64,000 nt of DNA, from positions 62,001 to 126,000 of the forward strand of contig CALGJQ010000007.1 of the NCBI GenBank assembly GCA_937928545.1. Reading direction: 5' to 3'. Below are positions 30,579 through 38,865 of this stretch, one piece after another (position 1 is the stretch's first letter; every line of letters starts with the position of its first letter). The notes under the pieces were generated by a model. It saw nothing but the letters and a program-made list of their open reading frames with translations. It was not told where the DNA came from and did no database searches. The stretch comes from an uncultured Verrucomicrobiales bacterium (GTDB taxonomy: Bacteria; Verrucomicrobiota; Verrucomicrobiia; Verrucomicrobiales; Akkermansiaceae). The position numbers and the translations under genes were made by a program.

Positions 30579-30859
30579 TTGCTTTTAGATATCAATTAAG
30601 CTCTTGGTGGGAATTTAGGGATTGATGGATGGGGTGGCGAGCTTGAAGACGTTTACTAGGTTTCAGGTTTCAGGCTTGGTTGGGGGGGAATTAGGAGAGT
30701 GGGTTTTTAGCCCGCTTTGGCTTGGTTGGGGGGTGGTTGAGGGGCTCTGGTTGAGGGTAAGCACCCAAGGGCATTTTACGGGTTGAAAACCCGCTCTCCA
30801 TATTAAAAAACGGCCACTGGCGAACCAGTGACCGTTTTGGAAGTTGTTCGAAGGGTGAA
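30579..30859. other. Gap between glnII and hsdM with short hairpins
   Basis: No gene is seen. The plus strand is G/T-rich with TTGGTTGGGGGG-type runs. Small hairpins occur, for example GGGTTGAAAACCC at 30780-30792 and GTGGGTTTTTAGCCCGC. One of these shares the GGAG-plus-hairpin layout found at 40566 and 60270. The hsdM promoter should lie at the right-hand (30.58 kb) edge. Confidence 0.45.
30805..30837 (-). terminator. Rho-independent terminator after glnII
   Basis: On the minus strand ACGGTCACTGG and CCAGTGGCCGT pair with one mismatch around TTCG, followed by a run of T residues. It lies about 25 bases past the glnII stop. Confidence 0.88.
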
Positions 30860-31867
30860 CTAGCCGACTTCTTCGATCGTCTTGAGGACGCGAGAGGCGA
30901 TGGCGTAGGGGTCTCCTTGAGAGTTGGGGCGACGGTCTTCGAGGTAGCCTTTCCAGTCATTCTTGGCGAAGGCGTGGGGGACACGAACGGAAGCTCCACG
31001 GTCAGCGATTCCCCATGAGAACTTGTCGATTGACTGAGTCTCGTGGAGGCCGGTGAGGCGTTGGTCGTTGTCTGGTCCGTAGACGGCGATGTGCTCCATG
31101 CAGTTCTTCTCGAACTGAGCCATGAGCTTATCGAAGTAGTCCTTACCACCTTCGTCACGGAGCTTAGCGGTGGAGAAGTTACAGTGCATTCCGGAACCGT
31201 TCCAGTCACCCTTGAGAGGCTTACAGTGGTAGTTCACGTCGACGGCATACTCTTCGCAGAGGCGCTCGAGGAGGAAGCGAGCGACCCAAATTTGGTCAGC
31301 AGCACGCTTGGAGCCTTTTCCGAAAACCTGGAATTCCCACTGGCCCATCGCGACTTCGGCGTTGATGCCTTCGTGGTTGATGCCGGCGTAGAGGCAGAGG
31401 TCGAGGTGCTCGTCAACGATCGCGCGGCCGATGTCGCCGACGTTCTTGTATCCGACACCGCAGTAGTAACCACCTTGTGGCTCAGGATATCCGTTTTTCG
31501 GGAAGCCGAGGATGTTTCCGTCCTTCTCGAGGAAGTACTCCTGCTCAAATCCGAACCATGCGTCTGGATCGTCGAGGATGCCTGCGCGGGCGTTGGAGGG
31601 ATGTGGATTTCCGTCTGGAAGCATGACTTCGCACATGACGAGGAGGCCATTTTCGCGAGTGCCGTCAGGGTAGAGAGCGACTGGCTTAAGGACACAATCG
31701 GAGTCACCTCCGTCGGCCTGTTGGGTTGAGGAACCATCGAAGCCCCACTCAGGAAGCTGCTCGAGGGTGGGCATGTCATCAAATTCCTTGATGCAGCATT
31801 TCGTGCGGAGATTTGGAACGGGCGTGTAGCCGTCCAGCCAGATGTAATCGAGTCGGTATTTAGCCAT
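30860..31867 (-). CDS. Glutamine synthetase, type II (GSII)
   Basis: A 335-residue glutamine synthetase that makes glutamine from glutamate, ammonia and ATP. The start MAKYRLDYIWLDGYTPVPNLRTK is the typical opening of type II enzymes, which are best known from eukaryotes and some bacteria. Further signatures are PEWGFDGSSTQQA, AWFGFEQEYFL, AGINHEGINAEVAMGQWEFQVF, NGSGMHCNFST and the ASVRVPHAF segment. Initiation 49 codons upstream would run into the neighbouring phosphatase gene, so the ATG at 31867 is preferred. Type II enzymes lack the adenylylation loop of type I. It is monocistronic with a strong terminator. Confidence 0.93.
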   Translation of the reverse strand: MAKYRLDYIWLDGYTPVPNLRTKCCIKEFDDMPTLEQLPEWGFDGSSTQQADGGDSDCVLKPVALYPDGTRENGLLVMCEVMLPDGNPHPSNARAGILDDPDAWFGFEQEYFLEKDGNILGFPKNGYPEPQGGYYCGVGYKNVGDIGRAIVDEHLDLCLYAGINHEGINAEVAMGQWEFQVFGKGSKRAADQIWVARFLLERLCEEYAVDVNYHCKPLKGDWNGSGMHCNFSTAKLRDEGGKDYFDKLMAQFEKNCMEHIAVYGPDNDQRLTGLHETQSIDKFSWGIADRGASVRVPHAFAKNDWKGYLEDRRPNSQGDPYAIASRVLKTIEEVG

Positions 31868-31991
31868 TGGTCTGATTTGTTTGCTTGGAAGTTGTCTTCC
31901 GTGCGTTTGGATCGCCGCGAGACTTGGAAAAATTCCCGCCTTAGGCAAATCCTTATGTTCGAAAAAGCACTTTGCGTGCCAAATCAGCTCC

Positions 31992-33200
31992 CTAGATCCG
32001 CGCGATTTGGGCAATCATGAGGGTGGTATCGTCCCGATCATCGTTTTCGATGGCGCGCTCGCTCATGAGTTTGACGATTTCGGCCACGGGGCGGTCTTCG
32101 GCGAGCATTTCGTGGATCGTTTTCTCCCAAAGCCCGTCCATGATTCCATCGGAGCAGAGCATGAGGCGTTGGCAGTCTTTGAGGGGGAGGGAGCCGGTTT
32201 TTGGGAAGGGTTCGTGCGGGCTTCCGCCGAGGACATCGCTGAGGATGGCTTTGCGCGGGTGATTGCGGTAGGCGTATTCGCTGATCTCGCCGCGTTGCCA
32301 TTGATACCAAGCTTGGTTGTCGTCTTTGCTCAACTGCCGCACGCCTTCGTCATCAATGAGATAGAGCCGAGAGTCGCCGATGTGGGCCCAGAAGAGTCGC
32401 TCGTGGCTGACCCAGACCATGGTCAGGGTGGCTCCCATTCCTTGGGTGTTGTCACTTTGCCAAGCGAGATTGGTGATGTCGTGATGGCATTGGCGGAGGA
32501 GTTGGTCGAGCGCGCTTTGGGCCTCTTCTTCACAGCCCAGTCGATGGTAAAGGTCGGCCGCTTCTTTGCGGATGCGGGCCATGAGAAGTCGGGAAGCAAA
32601 TTCGCCCGCGTTGCGCCCGCCCATCCCATCGGAGACGGCGAGGACGAGGTGCGAGGGATCGAGGAGGATTTCGCCCGAATCGGGAAGGGGGTCGGTCGAT
32701 TCGGGATTCACGGTGAGGACAAGGAAGGCGTCGTCGTTCGCGACATGACTTTCGCCTTTGACGCTGGAGGCGGCCCAAGTCGCTCTTAAGATGTCGGTCT
32801 TTGATTCCCGAACTGCGCTGGGCATGGGGAGGATTTCGGAGAGTTCGAAGTCGATGAGGCAGAATCGGCCCATTTGCTGCGAGTAGGTCACGTTGCGGGG
32901 CTCGGGGTCATCGTGTTTGATGCCGAAATTCTCTTCGAGCTCTTGAAAAAGAGCCTTGGCCTTTTTGTCGGTGATGAGAGGGGCGGGAGCGCCGCAGTTG
33001 GTGGTGACGAGGGTGAGCGTTTCGTGGTCGTGACTGAGCAAGCGGGGGACATTGGTGGCACCGCGATCTTCGAGAGCCTTAAGCACGGCGACCTCGTTGG
33101 CGAAGCGTTTGGCGGAATCGGTGCCACGAAACTGTTTGTGCACGTGGCCTTGGAAATCGAGGCGCACGAGTGATCTGATTCCGTCTTTCAATTCCTTCAT
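31992..33200 (-). CDS. Kinase-like domain fused to PP2C protein phosphatase
   Basis: A 402-residue fusion. Residues 1 to about 130 look like a compact protein kinase or RIO/LPS-kinase-like fold: K22 (VHKQFRG), E36 (FANEVAVLKAL), the catalytic loop HDDPEPRN (H96, D98, N103) and a DFG-like LIDFE (D117). Residues from about 150 form a PP2C phosphatase with LAVSDGMGGRNAGEFASRL, WAHIGDSRLYLI, LMLCSDGIMDGL and DDRDDTTLMIA. The ATG at 33200 is preferred over an upstream TTG. All key residues of both domains are kept, so one protein may both add and remove phosphate. It is divergent from rapA. Confidence 0.82.
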   Translation of the reverse strand: MKELKDGIRSLVRLDFQGHVHKQFRGTDSAKRFANEVAVLKALEDRGATNVPRLLSHDHETLTLVTTNCGAPAPLITDKKAKALFQELEENFGIKHDDPEPRNVTYSQQMGRFCLIDFELSEILPMPSAVRESKTDILRATWAASSVKGESHVANDDAFLVLTVNPESTDPLPDSGEILLDPSHLVLAVSDGMGGRNAGEFASRLLMARIRKEAADLYHRLGCEEEAQSALDQLLRQCHHDITNLAWQSDNTQGMGATLTMVWVSHERLFWAHIGDSRLYLIDDEGVRQLSKDDNQAWYQWQRGEISEYAYRNHPRKAILSDVLGGSPHEPFPKTGSLPLKDCQRLMLCSDGIMDGLWEKTIHEMLAEDRPVAEIVKLMSERAIENDDRDDTTLMIAQIARI

Positions 33201-33305
33201 AAAGCTCTGCGGGACGGTAGGCGCGGGGTGCAAATCTCCAAGTTTAATTCTTCCTTGCGAATTGGCAGTTTCCAGATGCGCTCATCCTCGTTATGGCTTT
33301 TGCGA

Positions 33306-35981
33306 ATGCAGGGCAATTATGAACCAGGTCAACGTTGGGTGAGCACGAGCGAGCCAGAATTGGGATTGGGCGTTTTACTGGAAGAGGAAGCGGGCAAGGC
33401 GACCATCCTTTTCACGGCGGCGGAGGAAAAGCGGATCTTTGCGATCGATTCCGCGCCCATCATGCGGGTTCGTTTTAAGGAGGGGGATGAGATTTTGATT
33501 CACACCGGCGAAACAATCACGGTGGATCGGGTCACGGAAGAAAACAATCTCCTCACTTATCATGAGGGAGACAAATCCTTCTCCGAGGGAGAGCTGGATG
33601 ACTCGATTAGCTTTTCCAAGCCGGACGATCGATTGCTAGGTGGGCAGGTCGATGAACTCCGGACCTTTAACATCCGGATCGAGTCACTTTTCCGTTCCTC
33701 GCAGATTCGCAAGTCGCCGGTGCGCGGTTTTTTGGGAGGACGCATCGACTACATCCCGCATCAAATCGCGATTGTCAAAGAAGTCTGCTCGCGCCTCGCG
33801 CCTCGGGTTCTTCTCGCCGATGAAGTGGGGCTTGGAAAGACGATTGAAGCCTGTCTCATCCTGCATCGACTTCATCTCACGGGGCGCGCGGATCGGGTGC
33901 TGATTCTCTTGCCTGAGCCGCTGGTGCACCAGTGGTTTGTCGAGCTGCTGCGTCGTTTTAATTTGCTCTTCGCGATCTTTGATGAGGAGCGGTGTCAGTC
34001 GCTGTCGGCTGAAAATCCCTTCTTAGAAAATCAGCTCATTCTTTGCTCACAAGACTTCCTCTTGGAAAATCCCGAGCGCGTTCCACAGGTCATCGAGGCG
34101 GGCTGGGATTTGCTCATTGTAGATGAGGCGCATCACTTGGAATGGACGCCGGAGGAGCCGAGTGAGGGCTATGAATTGGTGCAGGCGCTGGCGACGGAAA
34201 CGCCTTCGGTTCTGCTCCTCACCGCGACGCCGCAGCAGTTGGGGGCGGAAGGTCACTTTGCGCGACTACAGCTTCTTGATCCTCATCGTTACAATGATTT
34301 GGAGGCCTTTCTCGCGGAGTCGGATTACTACGAAAAAGTGGCCGATGCGATTGATGAAATCCAAGCCGGGAAGACGCCGGATGCGGCCTTGTTCGCGGAG
34401 CGTTCGCCCCGGATCGCGGAGGGTTTAGCCAAGCTTCCGGTGAACAAAGATGAGGTCATTCGTGACCTCCTCGACTCCTTTGGCACGGGCCGAGTGATGT
34501 TCCGAAATACCCGCAAGCAGCTCAGTGGATTTCCCGAGCGCAAGGCTCACCTGGTCGAGCTGGAAGGGGAGGAGCCCTTCGAGGCGAAGGTCGAGTGGTT
34601 GATCAATTTCTTGAAGCAATATCCGACGGAGAAGATCCTTCTCATCTGCAAGACGCTTGATTTGGTCGAGGACCTCACGGGAGCTTTGTTGGATCGCATC
34701 GATATGAAGATCGCGCAGTTTCATGAGGAACTGACCTTGCTGCAGCGGGATCGAAATGCCGCTTACTTTTCGGAAGATGATGGAGCGCAACTTCTCATCT
34801 GTTCTGAGATTGGGAGTGAGGGGCGGAACTTCCAATTCTCCCACCATCTCGTCCTTTTTGATCTGCCGGAGAATCCAGAATTACTGGAGCAGCGGATCGG
34901 GCGACTGGACCGGATTGGCCAGACTGAGACGATCAATATCCATGTTCCCTACGTGAAGGGAGACCCGGGGGAGCGCTATGCGCGATGGTATCAGGAGGGC
35001 TTGAATGCCTTTGAGAAAAACCTGCAAGGCGCGCAGCTTCTCGTGAAACGTTTGCAGCAGATTAAAGCGCCGACCTTGGACGAATTCATCGCGGAGTCGA
35101 AGAAGCTCCGGGACGAGACCGAAGCGCAAATGGAACGCGGTCCGGATCGCCTTCTCGCGCTCACTTCACAAGGAGATGGCGGGATTGATGAGACCCTAGA
35201 GTTGATGGACACTTGGGATGGGGATCGTAATTTCGAGGACTGGATTTTGCGCCTCTTTGATCACTTTGGCCTCTCGGTTGAGGAGTTGGGAATGCGGGGC
35301 TACTTGCTGGAACCCGGTAACGTCATCACGGATGCTTTCCCGGATCTTCCGGAGGATGGGATGAGTGTGACCTTTGATCGAGAGCGGGCGCTGACGCGGG
35401 AGGAAATCGGCCTCATGACGGCGGATCATCCGATGGTAAGGAATTCCATCGACCTCCTCCTTTCGGGCGAGGCTGGCAACAGCGCCTTCGGAGTCTGGGA
35501 GGCGGCGGGGACGACTTCGGTTATTTTGGAAGCGTATTACATCGTCGAGTGCATCGCGCCTGCCTCTTTGCAAACCGATCACTATTTGCCGGCGGTGCCG
35601 ATTCGGGTGGCGGTCGATTATCAGGCTAATGACATGACGGCGGATCTTTCTCTGATAAAAGCCGTACTTCGCCCGGGGAATCATCGGAAGCTCCTCGAAC
35701 AAGCGAAAATCAGGGGGGAGATGATCCCTGCGATGCTCAAGGCGCTGGAAGTCTTGGCGAAGAAACGCCGAGTCACCACCGTGAAAAAGGCGCTTGGTAA
35801 AATGGAAGAGTCCTTTGAAGTGGAGAAGAAACGCTTGGTCGATTTAGCTCAAGTGAATCCCTTGATTGACGAGGTTGAGATTGAAGCGCTCGATCGTCAC
35901 CGCGAGACCGTGAAGGATGCACTCGTGGGAGCGCGACTGCGTTTAGACTCACTGCGTTTGATCTATAAAATTCCGGGTTAA
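33306..35981 (+). CDS. rapA: RNA polymerase-associated helicase RapA
   Basis: A SWI2/SNF2 ATPase of about 891 residues that matches RapA along its length. RapA binds RNA polymerase and helps recycle it. Signatures are YEPGQRWVSTSEPELGLG (N-terminal Tudor-like domain), RVLLADEVGLGKTIEACLILH (Walker A), LLIVDEAHHLEW (DEAH), LLLTATPQQLG, LLICSEIGSEGRNFQFSHHLVLFDLP and EQRIGRLDRIGQ. The C-terminus matches RapA too (LRLDSLRLIY). The ATG at 33306 (MQGNYEPGQRWV) fits the E. coli protein best; upstream in-frame starts at 33276 and 33228 exist. Confidence 0.93.
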   Translation: MQGNYEPGQRWVSTSEPELGLGVLLEEEAGKATILFTAAEEKRIFAIDSAPIMRVRFKEGDEILIHTGETITVDRVTEENNLLTYHEGDKSFSEGELDDSISFSKPDDRLLGGQVDELRTFNIRIESLFRSSQIRKSPVRGFLGGRIDYIPHQIAIVKEVCSRLAPRVLLADEVGLGKTIEACLILHRLHLTGRADRVLILLPEPLVHQWFVELLRRFNLLFAIFDEERCQSLSAENPFLENQLILCSQDFLLENPERVPQVIEAGWDLLIVDEAHHLEWTPEEPSEGYELVQALATETPSVLLLTATPQQLGAEGHFARLQLLDPHRYNDLEAFLAESDYYEKVADAIDEIQAGKTPDAALFAERSPRIAEGLAKLPVNKDEVIRDLLDSFGTGRVMFRNTRKQLSGFPERKAHLVELEGEEPFEAKVEWLINFLKQYPTEKILLICKTLDLVEDLTGALLDRIDMKIAQFHEELTLLQRDRNAAYFSEDDGAQLLICSEIGSEGRNFQFSHHLVLFDLPENPELLEQRIGRLDRIGQTETINIHVPYVKGDPGERYARWYQEGLNAFEKNLQGAQLLVKRLQQIKAPTLDEFIAESKKLRDETEAQMERGPDRLLALTSQGDGGIDETLELMDTWDGDRNFEDWILRLFDHFGLSVEELGMRGYLLEPGNVITDAFPDLPEDGMSVTFDRERALTREEIGLMTADHPMVRNSIDLLLSGEAGNSAFGVWEAAGTTSVILEAYYIVECIAPASLQTDHYLPAVPIRVAVDYQANDMTADLSLIKAVLRPGNHRKLLEQAKIRGEMIPAMLKALEVLAKKRRVTTVKKALGKMEESFEVEKKRLVDLAQVNPLIDEVEIEALDRHRETVKDALVGARLRLDSLRLIYKIPG

Positions 35982-36029
35982 CTGAGAGCGGAACAGGAGG
36001 GGCTGTCTCCAGACTGCCCAGCGATTCGT

Positions 36030-36926
36030 CTAGGGGAACTTTGCCCAAACCGACTTTAGATAGGGCGTGTCGGTGAAGTCTTCGGGCATCTCGACCGCCT
36101 TTAAATCGGCACCTTTGAGTTGAGCCATGAATTCGCGCAGGCTCATGCCGCGGAAGTTGGTACAGGCGAGGATTCGTCCGCCCGGTTCGAGGCAGGAGGC
36201 GGCGAGTTGGAAGAGAGTTCCGTAGTCTTTTTCGACGCGGAAGACCTTGCCCTTGTCATCGCGTGAGAAAGTGGGGGGATCGAGGATGATGAAGTCAAAC
36301 TTGCGGCCTTGTTTCGCGAATCGACGGAGCCAGTGGAAGGTATCGCCTTTGCAGAAGTAGTGGTCTGCGGGATCCATGTCGTTGAGGCGGAAGTTTTCGC
36401 GCGCCCAATCGAGATAGACTTGAGAGAGATCGAGAGTGGAGGTCACCGCTCCGGCGGCGGCGGCGGCGATGGAGAAGAAGCCGGTGTAGGCGAAGGTGTT
36501 GAGGACGCTTTGGCCGGGCTTCACCATGGCGCGGAGGGCGGCGCGGTTGTCGCGTTGGTCGATGAAGATCCCTTGGGAATATCCGGATTGGAAAGAGAGG
36601 CGGCAGTTGAGGCCATTTTCCTTTCCGATGAAAAATTCCGGCATCTCAGGTCCGCTGACATGTAGGGGGGATTCTTTTTGATGTTGGTCGAGCCGTTTCC
36701 AGTAGAGCGGCTTGCCAAAATCGGAAAGGAGATCGCGGAGGTCGGGGTTCAGTCCGCTGCCGCTGGTCGAGATCATCCAGCCTTCGCCATAGCTCTCGAG
36801 GATGCTTCCGCGGAGCTCATCGCCGCCGCCATCGATGAGACGAATGAGGTCAGTTTCCCCATTTTGGAGCTTTTCGCGCTTTTGCAGCGATTTTGTGATG
36901 ATTTCTTGAAGGCGAGGGTTGGACAT
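36030..36926 (-). CDS. SAM-dependent RNA methyltransferase, RlmI-like
   Basis: A 298-residue methyltransferase. The middle domain has FFIGKENGLNCRLSFQSGYSQGIFIDQRDNRAAL, then SAM motif I VLNTFAYTGFFSIAAAAAGA, DLSQVYLDWARENF and the catalytic-type DFIILDPPTFSRD. This layout matches class I rRNA cytosine-C5 methyltransferases such as RlmI, though the usual N-terminal PUA domain is short or missing. The ATG at 36926 (MSNPRLQEIITK) is chosen; a longer frame would overlap the divergent phosphoglucomutase gene. The exact RNA target is unknown. Confidence 0.82.
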   Translation of the reverse strand: MSNPRLQEIITKSLQKREKLQNGETDLIRLIDGGGDELRGSILESYGEGWMISTSGSGLNPDLRDLLSDFGKPLYWKRLDQHQKESPLHVSGPEMPEFFIGKENGLNCRLSFQSGYSQGIFIDQRDNRAALRAMVKPGQSVLNTFAYTGFFSIAAAAAGAVTSTLDLSQVYLDWARENFRLNDMDPADHYFCKGDTFHWLRRFAKQGRKFDFIILDPPTFSRDDKGKVFRVEKDYGTLFQLAASCLEPGGRILACTNFRGMSLREFMAQLKGADLKAVEMPEDFTDTPYLKSVWAKFP

Positions 36927-36957
36927 TGCGCGCCGCCGTTTTAGCATCCTTGCAGAA

Positions 36958-38865
36958 ATGAGCGAATGGAAATCCCTTCTCGATGCTGCCGTGCAAAACG
37001 GCAAGGTCTCTGCCGAAGCTTGCGGCAATATTGAACTTTACCTCGCAGGGACTGCTTCGGCGGTCGGAGCGGCAGCCATTACGGAGCTTTTAAAAGCGGA
37101 GGAGTGGCAGGAAATTGATGATCGTTTCTTCAAAACGATGGCTTTTGGGACGGGTGGTTTACGGGGCCGCACCGTCGGTAAAATCGTCACGGCAGCCGAG
37201 CAAGGAACGGGTGGGCCACTAGGGCGGCCGGAGCATCCTTGTGTGGGAACGGCTTCGATGAACTTTTTCAACCTCAAGCGCGCGATGATTGGTCTGGTGA
37301 CCTATGCGCGGAAGAGTTTTACGGGCGAGGGGAAGCCTTCCTTGGTGATAGGTCATGATACGCGTCACTTCTCGCGCGACTTTGCCGAGACTTGCGCCAA
37401 GGTTTGCACCGATCTTGGTTGCGATGCTTACCTCTTCGAGGCCGAGCGCGCGACGCCGGAGATCTCCTTCGCGATTCGGCACCTGCGCGCCACTTCTGGA
37501 GTTTGCCTCACCGCGAGTCACAATCCATCGCATGATAATGGTTTCAAAGCCTACATCGATGATGGTGGGCAACTCGTCGAGCCGCACGCCACGGGCGTGA
37601 TTACGGAAGTGAACGCGCTCAAGAGTGAAGATTACGAGCCTGTGCCGGAGTCAGAGCAGGGATCACTGACGATTTTGGGTGAGGAGATGGACCGGATCTA
37701 TATGGATAAGCTTGGGACCACTTTGCTGCGTCCTGATCTCCTAGAGGGGCGGAAGGCCAAGGTGGTGTTCACCAACCTGCACGGAACGGGTGGTGTTATC
37801 ATCGTGCCGATGCTGCGTGAGCTGGGCTTCGAGGTCATCACGGTGCCGGAGCAGGATGGGGGAGATGGACGATTCCCGACGGTGGAGTCGCCGAATCCCG
37901 AGAATGCTTCCGCGCTCGCGAAGGGGATCGAGCTGGCTGAAGAGGTCGGGGCGGATGCCGTGATCGCGACTGATCCTGACTGCGACCGCATGGGCGTGGC
38001 AGTGCGAAATGGGGAGGGTGAAATGGAGTTATTAACAGGGAATCAGATCGGTTCCTTGCTCGGCTGGTATCGCATTAAGAGCATGTTTGAGCTGGGTTGG
38101 CTGACTGAGAGTAATCGCAGTCGCGCGGTTTTAGTGAAAACTCTCGTAACAACTGAATTACAGAGTGTTATCGCTGAAAAATACGGAATTAGTGTGGTTG
38201 ATACTTTGACTGGATTTAAGTTCATCGGGGAGAAATTGAAGAAGTATGAGGACGCCATTCCTGAATCAAAAAAGGGCGATTATCGCAGCCTGACTGAGGA
38301 AGAGAGCCGGAAGCTGCGTTTGGAGTATTCTAAGTTCTTCGTCTTCGGGGGTGAGGAGAGCTATGGCTACCTCTGCTCGGATTACGTTCGCGATAAGGAT
38401 GCCAATGCGGCGGCAGTGATGTTCGCGGAATTGGCGGCTTATGCCATGAGCGAAAATACCACCATCGCGGGTCTGCGAGATCGGGTCTGGGCGGAATACG
38501 GAGTTTACTTGGAGCAGGGGAAATCGATCGTCATGGAAGGCGGCGAAGGGGCGCGCAAGATCGCGGCCTTGGTGGAATCTTACAGCACGAATCCTCCACA
38601 AGAAATCGATGGCTCGGCTTCCACGGCGGTGAAGGATTACGCAAAAGGCGGCTTTTACGATCAAGAAGGTGACGAGCTTCCTGAATCAGCGATGTTGTTT
38701 GTCGATCTCGCGGACGGGCGTCGCTTTGCAGTTCGGCCATCGGGCACGGAACCTAAGATTAAATACTACCTCTTCGGCAAAGGGGAATCGAAGGAGGCAG
38801 TGGAGTCTTCGCTCGATGCTCTCTGGGCCGCTCTCGAAAAAGATGCCTTTGAACGAATGGGCTAA
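36958..38865 (+). CDS. Phospho-sugar mutase (phosphoglucomutase/phosphomannomutase)
   Basis: A 635-residue alpha-D-phosphohexomutase. The catalytic serine loop is TASHNPSHDNGFKAY, the Mg-binding loop ATDPDCDRMGVAV, the sugar loop FGGEESYGYLCSD and the phosphate loop RPSGTEPKIKYYLFG. It interconverts hexose 1- and 6-phosphates. Its length is closer to PgcA-type phosphoglucomutases than to the shorter GlmM. The ATG at 36958 (MSEWKSLLDAA) is preferred. Its stop overlaps the ATG of lnt (TAATG), so the two are coupled. Confidence 0.92.
   Translation: MSEWKSLLDAAVQNGKVSAEACGNIELYLAGTASAVGAAAITELLKAEEWQEIDDRFFKTMAFGTGGLRGRTVGKIVTAAEQGTGGPLGRPEHPCVGTASMNFFNLKRAMIGLVTYARKSFTGEGKPSLVIGHDTRHFSRDFAETCAKVCTDLGCDAYLFEAERATPEISFAIRHLRATSGVCLTASHNPSHDNGFKAYIDDGGQLVEPHATGVITEVNALKSEDYEPVPESEQGSLTILGEEMDRIYMDKLGTTLLRPDLLEGRKAKVVFTNLHGTGGVIIVPMLRELGFEVITVPEQDGGDGRFPTVESPNPENASALAKGIELAEEVGADAVIATDPDCDRMGVAVRNGEGEMELLTGNQIGSLLGWYRIKSMFELGWLTESNRSRAVLVKTLVTTELQSVIAEKYGISVVDTLTGFKFIGEKLKKYEDAIPESKKGDYRSLTEEESRKLRLEYSKFFVFGGEESYGYLCSDYVRDKDANAAAVMFAELAAYAMSENTTIAGLRDRVWAEYGVYLEQGKSIVMEGGEGARKIAALVESYSTNPPQEIDGSASTAVKDYAKGGFYDQEGDELPESAMLFVDLADGRRFAVRPSGTEPKIKYYLFGKGESKEAVESSLDALWAALEKDAFERMG

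Noticed and set aside
30720-30780. Group II intron or riboswitch in the G/T-rich gap next to hsdM
   Set aside because: No conserved domain V, aptamer core or long-range pairing could be recognised.
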